Notes: generated by a model from the letters alone, not told the origin. A DNA stretch of 59,657 nucleotides from Fischerella muscicola SAG 1427-1 = PCC 73103 (GCF_000317245.1 NZ_AJLJ01000052.1:1-59657), one strand, 5' to 3'; shown: positions 1-10,071, counted from the first letter of the stretch. Numbers and translations are program-made.

Positions 1-26
1 TTATCTGTCTCAATACGTTTCGGCTC

Positions 27-130
27 ATACCATTTCACAAAAATCCTGATACATATTGGATTTACTGTAGGGGCGTACGGCCGTACGCCCTTACTCATGT
101 ATCTGTATCATCAAAAAAGTGAAATGGTAT
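27..130. repeat. MITE-like palindromic element
   Basis: The ends are perfect 12-bp inverted repeats, ATACCATTTCAC at 27-38 and GTGAAATGGTAT at 119-130. The inner arms also pair partly (TGATACA on the left, TGTATCA on the right). The centre is a perfect 20-bp palindrome, GGGCGTACGGCCGTACGCCC at 71-90. There is no reading frame of note. The size, symmetry and lack of coding capacity fit a non-autonomous miniature transposable element or a dispersed cyanobacterial palindrome. A TA target duplication is possible but cannot be told apart from the palindrome itself. Confidence 0.6.
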
Positions 131-157
131 CAGACAAATCGATTGACATTGAAATCC

Positions 158-187
158 TGTAGAGACGAGAAATTTCGCTTCTCTACA
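158..187. repeat. Imperfect palindrome of the TGTAGAGA...TCTCTACA family
   Basis: A 30-bp near-palindrome with arms TGTAGAGA and TCTCTACA around GAAATTTC. It resembles the palindromes AGACGCGAT-TC-ATCGCGTCT found at 24291 and 28154, which are also bordered by GTAGAG or CTGTAC-like sequence. Probably a dispersed repeat, not a gene-specific signal. Confidence 0.45.
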
Positions 188-635
188 ACCCCACAATAAT
201 GACGAAAAAATGACGAAAAATCCTTAACGAGCAGTATTGATATCTGTCCAAAGTCTATTGCTCATTCGTGTTTTCTCTGATATAAATTCAAAAGCGAAAA
301 CTTACAGTTGCTGAGATTAAAATTTTCTCTCACATGAAAAAATTTATTTGTACTATTGTATCAAAATTTGATGACAAAAACTCTTGTTCGCTGAAATACA
401 AGAAGTTTTACTGATAAAGTTAATTACTTGTTATAGAAATGGTAAAAGCTAGTAACAAAAGCGATGATTTTACCAGATTTACTGAATTGGATAAAATTAA
501 TGAGAGAAAAACTTATCTGAAAAATTTATCTTGAGATAAACGACCAAAGTTTGATTATACAAACTAGGTGCAGCTTTCAGATGTTAGACAGCACCACTGC
601 GACCAAATAAAAATGGCTAGAGATAAGGTGTGTCA
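188..635. other. Non-coding upstream region
   Basis: AT-rich stretch between the palindromic repeats and the first gene. I see no convincing reading frame, RNA gene or recognised operator. The promoter for the downstream SucCD-like pair presumably lies here, but no strong -35/-10 pair could be assigned. Confidence 0.4.
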
Positions 636-1868
636 ATGGAATTGCTAGAGTATCAAGTTAAAGAGTGGTTTCGGACAATAGGCATTCCTGTATTGCCTTC
701 TCAAAAAATTGACCATCCCACGGATTTAAAAAGATTAAAAATAAAATACCCAATTGTACTGAAATCTCAGGTACATGCAGGAGAGAGGGCAAAGGCAGGT
801 GGAGTCAGATTTGCTGAAACAACTATAGATGCGATCGCCGCCGCCCAAAATATTTTTAATTTGCCAATATTAGGCGAATTACCAGAAGTATTATTAGCGG
901 AAGCTAAGTATAATGCGAAGCAAGAATTTTTTTTGGCGGTAGTTTTAGATACAGCGGTTTGCCGACCGATACTTTTAGGTTGTAAAGAAGCAGATATTGA
1001 TTGGGAATCTGCTGGCAAAAAAATGCAGCATGTGGTAGTGGAACAAGAATTTTCCCCATTTTATGCGCGACGTCTGGCTTTAAAAATGGGATTACAAGGT
1101 GCATTAATGCAGTCTGTCAGCATAATTGTTGAGAAAATGTACCAGTTGTTTATAGAAAAAGATTTAGATTTAGTAGAAATTAATCCTTTGGGAGTAGATG
1201 CTTCTGGGCAAGTGATGGCTCTCAATGGTAGTGTCAATGTTAACGAAAGAGCGATCGCTCGTCACCCAGATATTGTTGAGATGGCGAGAAAAATTACCCA
1301 TCGTCATAGCAGTGTAGAGTTTAACAAGAGATTAAGTGAATGGGATGCAGTAGAACTACACGGTAAAATCGGCATCTTAGGCAATGGTACTGGTTCGGTA
1401 TTAGCAACTTTAGATTTAGTAGTCAATGCTGGCGGTAAACCTGGTGTTTGTTTGAATTTACGCCACGCTTTCCCCACAGATACTTCACCGAGTACCTTTC
1501 GCGATCGCCTAGATAGAGCCATAAATATTTTGGCTGCTGATAAAAGTATTCAAGTTATACTGATCAACTTTCTAGGTAGTGTCCCTCAAAGTGAAGAAGT
1601 CGCAGAAGTAATTGCTGATTTTGTACAGCATCATAAAAACGAAATTAAAAACCAGACTTTACGTTCTAACGGTAACAAAAGCCGACGCGAAACCAACTTA
1701 CCACGCTTAGTTGTTCGTCTGGCGGGTTCTGAATTTAATCCAGCCAGAAAATATTTAACAACATTAAAAGTTCCCAGCGATGCATCTATAGTGGTAGTAG
1801 AAAATTTAGATGAGGCAGTAGCACAAGCAGTAAATCTTGCCAAAGCAACTGCTCACAGAAAACTTTGA
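636..1868 (+). CDS. Succinyl-CoA synthetase beta-subunit-like protein (divergent)
   Basis: ATP-grasp protein of about 410 residues that aligns along its length with SucC: N-terminal LLEYQVKEWF, ATP-grasp QVHAGERAKAGGV (residues 45-57), EINPL (181-185) and a C-terminal ligase-CoA domain. In E. coli SucC the Mg2+ ligands are Asn199 and Asp213. Here the first is kept (Asn183) but the second is Asn197 (LNGS for LDGK). The C-terminal GGGAT and FGGIVRCD loops are replaced by LRHAFPT and LGSVPQSE. The start is taken as ATG 636, which sits 7 bases after AAGG; GTG 630 leaves no room for a ribosome site. The SucD-like gene follows 188 bp later. Either a ligase with a changed reaction or a non-catalytic relative; I do not assign sucC. 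Confidence 0.7.
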   Translation: MELLEYQVKEWFRTIGIPVLPSQKIDHPTDLKRLKIKYPIVLKSQVHAGERAKAGGVRFAETTIDAIAAAQNIFNLPILGELPEVLLAEAKYNAKQEFFLAVVLDTAVCRPILLGCKEADIDWESAGKKMQHVVVEQEFSPFYARRLALKMGLQGALMQSVSIIVEKMYQLFIEKDLDLVEINPLGVDASGQVMALNGSVNVNERAIARHPDIVEMARKITHRHSSVEFNKRLSEWDAVELHGKIGILGNGTGSVLATLDLVVNAGGKPGVCLNLRHAFPTDTSPSTFRDRLDRAINILAADKSIQVILINFLGSVPQSEEVAEVIADFVQHHKNEIKNQTLRSNGNKSRRETNLPRLVVRLAGSEFNPARKYLTTLKVPSDASIVVVENLDEAVAQAVNLAKATAHRKL

Positions 1869-2056
1869 TCATGTTTCCTTGTGACTTGAAAGAGGGTATG
1901 GGGAGGACTGGAGCGGGAGGTTTCCTCCGGCTAAGGAAGTCCGTGGTGTAGGGGTGTAGGGGTATAAGAGAAAAAACCTCTTTTATCTTTGGTGGTAAAA
2001 CTTGTTTCATCGGGACTGCTTTGTGCCTTGTGCCTTCATGAACGAATGTGTTTTTT

Positions 2057-2938
2057 ATGAACTTAACGCCAGACAGCAAAGTTATAATCCAAGGCTTCAG
2101 TGAATTTATATCGCCCACTCATATTGCCCAAATGGTAGATTATGGCACTAATTTGGTAGCAGGTGTAAAACCTGGATGTGGTGGTCAAAAAATACATAGT
2201 CTACCAGTGTTTGATCTTGTTGAAGAAGTTGTAGATAAATACGGACTAATTGATACTAGTATTATCAGTGTAAACGCTTATGAAGTTTTAGATGCGGCTT
2301 TGGAAGCGATCGCATCTGGCATTCGCCAAATTATCATCATCTCTCCTGGCGTACCACCATTAGATATGGTGCAGTTACTACGTAAAGCTGAAGCCACAGA
2401 AACACTAGTAGTCGGACCGAATAGCCCAGGCATTATTGTTCCAGGTCGAATTCTTTTAGGTACTCAACCAAGTGAATTTTATACACCTGGTCGAGTAGGA
2501 ATTATTAGTCGTAGCACTACCCTGACCTATGAAGTAGCCAGAGAACTAACTACAGCAAATCTGGGACAATCAATCAGTGTCAGTATTGGGAGTGATGCGA
2601 TCGTTGGTTCATCGTTTATTCAATGGCTGCAAATTTTTGATGAGGATGACACCACAGAGGCGATCGTATTGGTTGGTCAACCCGGTGGAGGACGAGAAGA
2701 AGCAGCAGCACGCTACATTGCTGAAGCAATTGATAAACCAGTTATTGCCTATATTGCAGGTACACATGCACCACCAGCAAAACATTGGCGTCAAACCGGG
2801 ACATTAGCAGCAGTGATTGGACGTCATCCAGACTTTGGTACGGTAAAAAGCAAATTAGCTGCATTTTCAGAAGTCAAAGTCCCAGTAGCGGAACGCCCTT
2901 CCATAATTCCAGAATTAGTAAGGAAGGTAATTCAATAG
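2057..2938 (+). CDS. Succinyl-CoA synthetase alpha-subunit-like protein lacking phospho-His
   Basis: A 293-residue protein aligning end to end with SucD: the CoA-binding Rossmann region begins KVIIQGFSE, then VGPNSPGII, IISRSTTLTYE and YIAGTHAPPAK. In SucD the phosphorylated histidine lies in MGHAGAI (His246 of E. coli). Here the segment is WRQTGTL and residue 246 is Gln (CAA at 2792-2794). The covalent phospho-enzyme step of canonical SCS therefore cannot occur at this position. ATG 2057 is preferred over GTG 2048 because SucD homologues start close to NLTPDSK. It ends before a strong terminator at 2993. It probably forms a heteromer with the upstream beta-like protein. Confidence 0.72.
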   Translation: MNLTPDSKVIIQGFSEFISPTHIAQMVDYGTNLVAGVKPGCGGQKIHSLPVFDLVEEVVDKYGLIDTSIISVNAYEVLDAALEAIASGIRQIIIISPGVPPLDMVQLLRKAEATETLVVGPNSPGIIVPGRILLGTQPSEFYTPGRVGIISRSTTLTYEVARELTTANLGQSISVSIGSDAIVGSSFIQWLQIFDEDDTTEAIVLVGQPGGGREEAAARYIAEAIDKPVIAYIAGTHAPPAKHWRQTGTLAAVIGRHPDFGTVKSKLAAFSEVKVPVAERPSIIPELVRKVIQ

Positions 2939-2992
2939 TTAAGTGGTCGGCACAAATTAAAAGTTAACTAGGGAAGCCGCTAAAGCGTCTAT

Positions 2993-3019
2993 AAAGCCCG
3001 CTTGTGTGGGCTTTTTTTT
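2993..3019 (+). terminator. Rho-independent terminator of the SucCD-like pair
   Basis: Stem AAAGCCC / GGGCTTT with an 8-base loop, followed directly by a run of eight T. It closes the plus-strand SucCD-like unit and abuts the stop codon of the convergent kinase gene. Confidence 0.85.
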
Positions 3020-4847
3020 AATGCAAATCTGCATCCCAAATGCCAATATAAATTTTATCTTCTGAGTTGCGTTGAATCACACCTTTTACTCCCCCAGCAC
3101 TAAAAGAGTATTGGTTAATTTGACGCTGATAGACTCGTTGCAGTGCTTGATTAATTTCACCAGAAGCACTTCCCCCCAGCATTCCTTGCAAAGTTGATTG
3201 CATCACCTGCGGTGAAACAGATTGAGCAAAGGATACTTCTGTTTGCCGTAACGCTCCTGATTTCCGGTCAAATAAATAACCAAGATCAACCTGATTTGGA
3301 TGTAAGCGATAAAGATAAGCGCGGGTATTCCATAAACCTCTGGAAACTTTAGCAGGTTTTCCCAGTGAGGTTTTCACAGTATTTTCCGAAGTACCTGTGG
3401 GATAAGCTGGAACGCTTATATTACTAGTAGGTGCAGTAGCAACTTTTGGTTGATTTTCCTGCGGTGGGGGTGGTGTTGGTGTCTCAGGAGTAGGATTTTC
3501 AGCAGGTTGTTGCTGTTCTGGTGTGGGGACTGCTGCGGTTTGAGAATCTTCTGGCGGTGCTGTTGGTGCAACTGGTGTAACTGTAGATGGTTGTTGCTGC
3601 GGTGCAGATACAACTGGAGGTGTATTAGGAGTAGAAGCTTCTGGTTGCTGTGGAGAAGCAGGTATAAAAGGAGACTGAGAAACAACAGGTGTGTTGGCAG
3701 GTTCGGTGGTGGGAACTACAGATGATGGTGTATTAGTAGTAGGTGCTTGTGTGGTTTCTGCTGTCGAACTTGTATCAATAGTAGCTTCTAGCTGTGGTTG
3801 GCGAGTCATATTCGCGATCGCAATCCCAGCAATCAAACCACCGAAAACCAAACTACCAAAAACCATCGCAGGTTTTTGCCAATTACTAGAACTGGAAGAC
3901 GCTCTTATAAAAGCCGACTTTTGTGCAGAAACGAAAGGTTGAGTTACTTGCGTATGTGCAACCGCAGGGGACAGGGCAACTGTGGATTGAGTTGTTGAAT
4001 ATGATGGTTTTGGGGGAAGAGTATTTGCAGATTGCAAAGCATATAACATTTTGCTAGCAGTCGAGAAGCGATCGCTTGCTTGAGGCTGAGTTGCTTGTTT
4101 AAGGATCATTGCTAATTCTGGCGATACCCCAGGGGCAAAATCCTGCCAAATTACCTCCCCTGTTTGTTGGTTAGTTGGTAGCTCGTGTGGCGGCTTACCT
4201 GTCAACAGATAAATTGCTGTCAAACCTAAGCTATAAATATCAGTACAATAGACTGGGCGTCCTACAACTTGTTCACTAGGCATATACCCTGGTGTGCCAA
4301 TCACCAGAGATTGAGTAAGATAACCTGGTGTTGCAGCGATCGAACGTATGGTTTCTTTGACTGCACCAAAATCAATTAATACAGGCTGATTATTGCTAAT
4401 GCGAAGAATAATATTATCAGGCTTGATATCCCGATGAATTATGCCTTTACTATGGACATAATTTAAGACTGATAAAAGATTTAATAATATTTCTCTGACT
4501 GTATTTTCACTGACTGGTCCTTGCGCTTCGACAAGGTTTGTTAGTGTTTGACCTTGAATCCATTCTTGGACAAGATAAAATTGTCCATCTTCAGAAAAAT
4601 AAGCATAGAGTTTGGGTATTTGGTCACTACCTTCACCCAAAAACTCCAAAGTAGCTGCTTCCCGTTCAAACCGTTGTTGGATCATTTTGTAGGTTTGCGG
4701 GTCGTTTGTCACTGGTTTGAGTTGCTTAATCACACAGCGACGTCGAGAAGGCATATGGGTATCTTCTGCTAAGAAGGTTTCGCCAAACCCACCAGCAGCA
4801 AGTACTTCGATAACTTTATAGCGGTTATTTAACTGTGTTATAGTCAT
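3018..4847 (-). CDS. Membrane-anchored serine/threonine protein kinase
   Basis: A 609-residue Hanks-type kinase. The N-terminal domain (about residues 10-270) has the glycine loop AAGGFGET, the ATP-binding lysine VIK (Lys41), the catalytic loop HRDIKPDN (138-145), DFG (159-161) and the activation segment GTPGYMPSEQ, so it should be active. One hydrophobic segment (PAMVFGSLVFGGLIAGIAI) follows near residue 330. A roughly 130-residue linker rich in Pro, Thr and Gln leads to a C-terminal domain of about 120 residues (from NISVPAYPTGTSENTV on) seen in cyanobacterial kinases. The C-terminal domain would lie outside the cytoplasmic membrane. Substrates unknown. It is convergent with the SucCD-like genes. 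Confidence 0.9.
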   Translation of the reverse strand: MTITQLNNRYKVIEVLAAGGFGETFLAEDTHMPSRRRCVIKQLKPVTNDPQTYKMIQQRFEREAATLEFLGEGSDQIPKLYAYFSEDGQFYLVQEWIQGQTLTNLVEAQGPVSENTVREILLNLLSVLNYVHSKGIIHRDIKPDNIILRISNNQPVLIDFGAVKETIRSIAATPGYLTQSLVIGTPGYMPSEQVVGRPVYCTDIYSLGLTAIYLLTGKPPHELPTNQQTGEVIWQDFAPGVSPELAMILKQATQPQASDRFSTASKMLYALQSANTLPPKPSYSTTQSTVALSPAVAHTQVTQPFVSAQKSAFIRASSSSSNWQKPAMVFGSLVFGGLIAGIAIANMTRQPQLEATIDTSSTAETTQAPTTNTPSSVVPTTEPANTPVVSQSPFIPASPQQPEASTPNTPPVVSAPQQQPSTVTPVAPTAPPEDSQTAAVPTPEQQQPAENPTPETPTPPPPQENQPKVATAPTSNISVPAYPTGTSENTVKTSLGKPAKVSRGLWNTRAYLYRLHPNQVDLGYLFDRKSGALRQTEVSFAQSVSPQVMQSTLQGMLGGSASGEINQALQRVYQRQINQYSFSAGGVKGVIQRNSEDKIYIGIWDADLH

Positions 4848-5053
4848 GCTCCATTGAAAGTGAGCGTCTTTACAAATTTATCTTAGATGTAATAGACGCA
4901 TCAGAGGCGAAGTATTATGCCAACAAAATTTTTGGCGTTGACTAAATAGCTGTTTTTATAGCGAATATTGATGTAGATTGATGAATACTTATGGTTTTTA
5001 CCTAAGCGTTGATGGTGTTTTGGTAGAATGCGATTCCTTAGCACATTAGGGAG

Positions 5054-5518
5054 ATGAGTCGATTGCAAATTCGCGAAGATGACCTGACAGGTAAAAAGAT
5101 CGCTGACCTTCTGCGGGAACATCTCGAAAATATGTATGAAATTACGCCACCCGAAAGTGTTCATGCTCTTGATTTAGAGGCATTGCGATCGCCCGATATT
5201 ACTTTTTGGTCGGCTTGGGAAGGCTCGGAATTACTCGGATGCGGCGCCCTCAAAGAACTAGATTCAAGAAGTGGTGAAGTCAAATCAATGCGTACCGCCA
5301 AGCCTCACCGCCGTAAGGGTGTCGCCTCTCAGATTCTGGAACACATCATCAAAGAAGCCAAACGACGTGGTTACGATTGCTTGAATTTGGAAACAGGGTC
5401 TTTTAGTGAGTTCGCACCCGCACGAGCTTTGTACACACGGTATGGATTCGAGTACCGAGGCCCCTTCGCTGACTACATTGATGACCCGAATAGTGTATTT
5501 ATGACGAAAAAGCTGTAA
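5054..5518 (+). CDS. GNAT-family N-acetyltransferase
   Basis: A 154-residue single-domain acetyltransferase. The acetyl-CoA pyrophosphate loop is HRRKGVASQIL (about residues 94-104), preceded by the beta4 strand GEVKSMRTA and followed by ALYTRYGFEYRGPF, typical of the YsnE/PhnO-like branch. The substrate cannot be told. Codon use is richer in G and C than the flanks: four full 60-base rows counted by hand (starting 5221, 5281, 5341 and 5401) give 50, 57, 43 and 52 percent GC. This suggests acquisition from another lineage. RBS GGGAGATG is fused to the start codon. Confidence 0.85.
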   Translation: MSRLQIREDDLTGKKIADLLREHLENMYEITPPESVHALDLEALRSPDITFWSAWEGSELLGCGALKELDSRSGEVKSMRTAKPHRRKGVASQILEHIIKEAKRRGYDCLNLETGSFSEFAPARALYTRYGFEYRGPFADYIDDPNSVFMTKKL

Positions 5519-5669
5519 GGTCAGCTTCTAGAAATTGGCGCATTTATTGAAAACTTGACAATAAACAAGCGATCGCCTGCATCTAACATCGCTAGTAGCA
5601 AGAAGCGATCGCTTTTGTTGTGATTAAATCTCCCTTGTCCCCTGTAACGCCGATTTTCTCTGGAAGTCC

Positions 5670-6731
5670 CTAAGCTACTTTTTTTGCTTCTAAGTGTTTT
5701 AAATCACTGGGAGCAAATACACCATTCTCGGTAATAATCGCTGTAATTAAGTCTGCTGGGGTGACATCAAAAGCAGGATTGTAGAATTCCACACCATCAG
5801 GTGTCAAAATAGTATCACCGATTTGATATATTTCCCCTGGGTGGCGTTCTTCAATCGGGATTTGACTACCATCAGTTAAGTCAAAATCAATTGTAGATAG
5901 GGGTGCGGCAACAAAAAAGGGAATATTATGCGCCTTGGATACTAGTGCTAAACTATACGTTCCAATTTTGTTGGCAGTATCTCCATTAGCAGCAATTCTG
6001 TCAGCACCCACAACTACGGCATGAATTAATCCTTGTTTCATGCAGTGGGCAGCCATACTATCAGTAATTACCGTCACGGGTATGCCTTCTTGTACACATT
6101 CCCAAGCCGTCAGTTTTGCACCTTGCAATCTTGGTCTGGTTTCATCGGCAAATACTCGTGCCAAACGTCCTTCTCGCCAAGCAGAACGCACCACACCCAA
6201 GGCAGTACCGTAACCTGCGGTTGCTAATGCTCCAGCGTTACAGTGAGTCAGTAAGGTCAGTTGTTCTGGTTGGGTAGGTAAGGCTTTTAAGCCGTTGTCA
6301 CCTATGTCTTGGCAGGTTTGCAAATCTTCAGCATTGATATTTTGGGCTGTTTGGAAGAGAGTTTTTCTAATCTCATCGACTGTGCCAATAGTTTCATATG
6401 CTACTTTCATCATACGGGAGATTGCCCAGAACAGATTTACTGCCGTGGGACGGGTAGAACGTAGCATTTCGGCAACATTTTCCAGGTGATTTAAAAACTC
6501 ATCCCGATTATCTGTGTGAATTTCTCTAGCACCAAGATAGATTCCATAAGCAGCAGCAACACCAATCGCAGGCGCACCCCGAACAATCATGGTTTTGATG
6601 GCAACTGCCATGTCTTCACTACGACTAATTTCTACAAATGCATACTCATTTGGCAGACGAGTTTGGTCAATCAGCGAAACCAAGTCGTTGTGCCAGATCA
6701 CGGGATATACTTGGTTATTTTGAAACATCAT
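5670..6731 (-). CDS. mtnA: S-methyl-5-thioribose-1-phosphate isomerase
   Basis: A 353-residue member of the eIF2B-like MtnA family. It converts methylthioribose 1-phosphate to methylthioribulose 1-phosphate in methionine salvage. Visible signatures are [13 protein letters not shown] near the N-terminus, the catalytic-cysteine segment [18 protein letters not shown], and [18 protein letters not shown], which carries the catalytic Asp. Length is normal. Two ATG codons in a row begin the gene (MMFQNN). No other methionine-salvage gene is in the window. Confidence 0.93.
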   Translation of the reverse strand: MMFQNNQVYPVIWHNDLVSLIDQTRLPNEYAFVEISRSEDMAVAIKTMIVRGAPAIGVAAAYGIYLGAREIHTDNRDEFLNHLENVAEMLRSTRPTAVNLFWAISRMMKVAYETIGTVDEIRKTLFQTAQNINAEDLQTCQDIGDNGLKALPTQPEQLTLLTHCNAGALATAGYGTALGVVRSAWREGRLARVFADETRPRLQGAKLTAWECVQEGIPVTVITDSMAAHCMKQGLIHAVVVGADRIAANGDTANKIGTYSLALVSKAHNIPFFVAAPLSTIDFDLTDGSQIPIEERHPGEIYQIGDTILTPDGVEFYNPAFDVTPADLITAIITENGVFAPSDLKHLEAKKVA

Positions 6732-6882
6732 ATTCTTTGAAAATTAATTGGGAACCACCAAGACAATAAATTAGGCAAAGGATAAAAGCAAAGAGAAAAG
6801 GTTAAGGGGTAAAAGCTAAAATTATTTTTCTTTTACCCTTTTCCTTTTCCCTTCTTTACTTGTGTATTTGTGGTTAATTCTA

Positions 6883-8790
6883 TTACACTACTGCGGATTT
6901 TGGCTGACTAAAGAAAGCTTGTAAAACCTTTTCAGCAATTTGTGGACTTGTTAAACCTAATTCTGCTTTCGATTGATTTGGTTCTGCATGATCTACTAGT
7001 ATATCTGGGACACCAATCCGCTTGATCGGTACCACAATATCAGCATCTAAGAGTGCTTCGGCGACTGCGGAACCAAAGCCACCCATCAGACAGCCTTCCT
7101 CTAAGGTGACAACACGTCCGATTGTTTGGGCGAGGGGGAAAATTAATTCTGTATCGAGAGGCTTGACAAAACGGGCATTTACGACAGTTGCTTCTATGCC
7201 ATGTTCGCTGAGAATTTCAGCTACTTGCATCGCTGGATTTACCATTGTGCCATAACCCAAGATGAGTAAATCATCTCCTTGACGAAGAATTTCGGCTTTT
7301 CCAATTTCCAAAGGTTCCCAACCTTCTTCCATCAACGGTACACCATAGCCATTACCACGAGGAAAACGCATGGCAATTGGCCCACTAGTATGATTCACGC
7401 CTGTAACAATCATGCGCTGGAGTTCGGCTTCGTCTTTGGGTGCCATTAGTACCATGTTGGGAATACAGCGCAGATAGGCAATATCGTACATCCCTTGGTG
7501 GGTAGGGCCATCAGCACCAACTATTCCAGCACGATCCAAACAGAAGAAAACGGGTAAGTTTTGGATGCAAACGTCGTGGATGATTTGATCGAAGGCACGT
7601 TGCAAGAAGGTGGAATAAATCGCAGCCACAGGACGCATACCTTCAGCAGCTAGCCCAGCAGCCAACGTAACGGCATGTTGTTCAGCAATACCTACATCTA
7701 TATATTGATTAGGTAGCTTGGCTTGTAATTTGTCCAAGCCTGTTCCCGTCGCCATTGCAGCCGTAATACCGATGATTTTTGGGTTTTGTTCGGCGAGTTT
7801 GACTAAAGTATGTGCAAATACTTTTGAGTAAGCAGGGGGTTTAGGTTTAGTAGAGGGAACAGCTTTACCAGTAGACAAGTTGAAGGGGCTTTGGGCATGA
7901 TAACCAACTTGGTCTTGTTCGGCAATTTCATAACCTTTGCCCTTCGTTGTTGATACATGCACTAACACAGGCCCGACAATTTGATGCGCTTGTTGGAAAG
8001 TAGCAATCAGTTCTTCTAAATTATGCCCATCCACTGGCCCCATATAGGTAAAGCCAAGTTCTTCAAAAACTGCACCCACTTTTGGCACTGCTAGGCGTTT
8101 CATTCCTTCTTTGATGCGTTCTAGTTCTGGGGACAGAGACTCACCGACAAAAGGAATTTGCTTAAATTGTTCCTCAAAACTATCTTTGAAAAATTGCACC
8201 GGGCCGCTAAGACGCATTTTGTTGAGGTAGCGGGGAATTGCGCCAACGTTGGGAGATATGGACATTTCGTTGTCATTGAGGACAACTAATAAATTTGTTT
8301 TAGGTAGGTGTCCAGCATGGTTGATGGCTTCCAATGCCATACCGCCAGTCAACGCCCCATCACCGATAATAGCAGCGACTTTAAATTTTTCTCCTTTAGC
8401 ATCTCTTGCTAAAGCCATACCCAAAGCTGCGGAAATACTGGTAGAAGCGTGTCCAGCGCCAAAATGATCGAACTTACTTTCACAGCGCTTGAGATAACCA
8501 GCAATTCCATCTTTTTGACGTAGAGTATCAAAATCACTGTAGCGTCCTGTAATCAGTTTGTGGGGATATGCTTGATGTCCGACATCCCAAATTACCTTGT
8601 CGCGATCTAAGTCTAGTGTTTGATACAGACCCAAGGTTAACTCTACAACACCCAACCCTGGCCCTAGATGCCCTCCAGTTGCTGCTACGGTTTGCAGATG
8701 CTTATCCCGAATTTGACGGGCAATTTGTTGCAACTGGCGAATTGATAAACCGTGCAACTGGTTGGGATGGGTAATTTCACTCAAATGCAT
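6883..8790 (-). CDS. dxs: 1-deoxy-D-xylulose-5-phosphate synthase
   Basis: A full-length 635-residue DXS. It condenses pyruvate and glyceraldehyde 3-phosphate with thiamine diphosphate, the entry step of the MEP isoprenoid pathway. Motifs include [12 protein letters not shown] (catalytic His), the TPP motif [15 protein letters not shown]...NDNEMSIS, the transketolase pyrimidine domain [15 protein letters not shown] with its catalytic Glu, [15 protein letters not shown], and the C-terminal domain near [12 protein letters not shown]. The product feeds carotenoid and chlorophyll side-chain synthesis, and a later pathway enzyme (Fni) is encoded at 58490. Monocistronic as far as can be seen. Confidence 0.97.
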   Translation of the reverse strand: MHLSEITHPNQLHGLSIRQLQQIARQIRDKHLQTVAATGGHLGPGLGVVELTLGLYQTLDLDRDKVIWDVGHQAYPHKLITGRYSDFDTLRQKDGIAGYLKRCESKFDHFGAGHASTSISAALGMALARDAKGEKFKVAAIIGDGALTGGMALEAINHAGHLPKTNLLVVLNDNEMSISPNVGAIPRYLNKMRLSGPVQFFKDSFEEQFKQIPFVGESLSPELERIKEGMKRLAVPKVGAVFEELGFTYMGPVDGHNLEELIATFQQAHQIVGPVLVHVSTTKGKGYEIAEQDQVGYHAQSPFNLSTGKAVPSTKPKPPAYSKVFAHTLVKLAEQNPKIIGITAAMATGTGLDKLQAKLPNQYIDVGIAEQHAVTLAAGLAAEGMRPVAAIYSTFLQRAFDQIIHDVCIQNLPVFFCLDRAGIVGADGPTHQGMYDIAYLRCIPNMVLMAPKDEAELQRMIVTGVNHTSGPIAMRFPRGNGYGVPLMEEGWEPLEIGKAEILRQGDDLLILGYGTMVNPAMQVAEILSEHGIEATVVNARFVKPLDTELIFPLAQTIGRVVTLEEGCLMGGFGSAVAEALLDADIVVPIKRIGVPDILVDHAEPNQSKAELGLTSPQIAEKVLQAFFSQPKSAVV

Positions 8791-8985
8791 ACTATAGCGT
8801 TTTCCTCTCTAGATCTTATATACTGATTTTCCCACGCTAGGGTAATGAGCAACTTTCAGCAAATTTTCTTAAATATTTGGAATTATCGACAAATTTATTC
8901 ATCGATACGATTATGGCTTTGTTGTGGGCAATCCGTGTTTATTTAGTGTTCGATTTCTCAAACACAAAATATGATTTGCCAAAAT

Positions 8986-9942
8986 TTACCGACAACCTTG
9001 CACACCACTAATTCGTAAAACATCGCTAATAGTGGCACAGTAATTTGGTAAGCCAAAACTATCAGGATTCACGAACTGATGATAAGTAAAATGCCGATAG
9101 TTCATACAAAATCTATCCCAAGCTGCCATCCGAATACGAAACAAGACTATTAATAGGTTAGCTAATGAGAAAGACAGGGGGATACGAAAGCCAATTTTTT
9201 TACCAAGATAAGCACACAATTCTTCGATCGCTTGGTTTACAGTTAACGGTGCTTGACCTAAAACTAATTGCCTACTTTCATTTTCTTGAGGTGGATTGTC
9301 GATTAAATATCGTATGACTGTGGCAATGTCTCGTGCATGAATAAAGTGAAAGCTACCGTCTGCTTGTAAACAACGAATGTAATCTATATATTTTGTAACT
9401 TCAGGAATACCAGGTGTTAGATGTGAATAGGGTTTATTGCTGTCGCCGCCCAAAACTAATGTGGGGAAAACTTCAGTGATTTTAGGTGCGATCGCTAAGT
9501 TGCTGATTTTCTGTAAGCAATCGTATTTAGAGCGGATATAATCTGTACCCAGTTCTCCTGCTGCTTTTAGTGGTTGGTTCTTGTTATCTAAAACACTAGC
9601 AGTCGAAAAATAAATTACCTGTTCACAGATAGCTGGATCTAAATAATTCACTAATTCTAGAGTTTTGACGACATTAATATCAAAAGTCCCCGCCCCACCC
9701 CACGCCGTAGCCGTTAATACTGCAACATCTATTGTTTTCAGCAAGCCCGCAAAATGCCGAATGTCTTGCATATCACCTTGCAAGACATTGACATTAGGAC
9801 GCACTTGTGTATCTACTTTTAATTTCTCTGGGTTTCTTACCAGCAGAAATAGCTCGTGGTCTGTGTCTTGAATTAATGTTTCACTAAGATAGTGACCAAT
9901 ACAGCCACTTGCACCGGTCACAAAAATTCGCTTTTTGGTCAT
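8986..9942 (-). CDS. NAD-dependent epimerase/dehydratase
   Basis: A 318-residue extended short-chain dehydrogenase. It has the N-terminal Rossmann motif FVTGASGCIGHYL (residues 8-20), LQGDMQD after beta3, and a YIRSK segment matching the YxxxK catalytic pair. The C-terminal half is less conserved. Substrate not predictable; nucleotide sugars or a flavonoid-reductase-like role are both possible. It lies 122 bp downstream of hemE in the same orientation, separated by short tandem repeats, so co-transcription is uncertain. Confidence 0.85.
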   Translation of the reverse strand: MTKKRIFVTGASGCIGHYLSETLIQDTDHELFLLVRNPEKLKVDTQVRPNVNVLQGDMQDIRHFAGLLKTIDVAVLTATAWGGAGTFDINVVKTLELVNYLDPAICEQVIYFSTASVLDNKNQPLKAAGELGTDYIRSKYDCLQKISNLAIAPKITEVFPTLVLGGDSNKPYSHLTPGIPEVTKYIDYIRCLQADGSFHFIHARDIATVIRYLIDNPPQENESRQLVLGQAPLTVNQAIEELCAYLGKKIGFRIPLSFSLANLLIVLFRIRMAAWDRFCMNYRHFTYHQFVNPDSFGLPNYCATISDVLRISGVQGCR

Positions 9943-10026
9943 ACTAAATTTGTTATTTGTTGCTGGTTGTCTGTTGTTTGAATTTTACTGGATATAGTTG
10001 TTGATTAAGGGTTATTTGTTTCCGAA

Positions 10027-10071
10027 TAACCAACACCCAACAACCAACAACCAACAACCAAAACCTAACAA
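10027..10071. repeat. Short tandem repeats (AACAACC type)
   Basis: Several copies of a 7-bp unit CAACAAC/CAACACC lie between the epimerase and hemE stop codons. This is the short tandemly repeated sequence type common in heterocystous cyanobacterial spacers. Confidence 0.6.

Noticed and set aside
3450..3725. Trp/Cys-rich plus-strand frame
   Set aside because: Shadow of the Pro/Gln-rich linker of the kinase on the other strand.
5567..5614. Hairpin from two AAGCGATCGC sites between the GNAT and mtnA genes as a terminator
   Set aside because: Each half is a self-complementary HIP1 octamer. Pairing between them is not specific and HIP1 is everywhere in this DNA.
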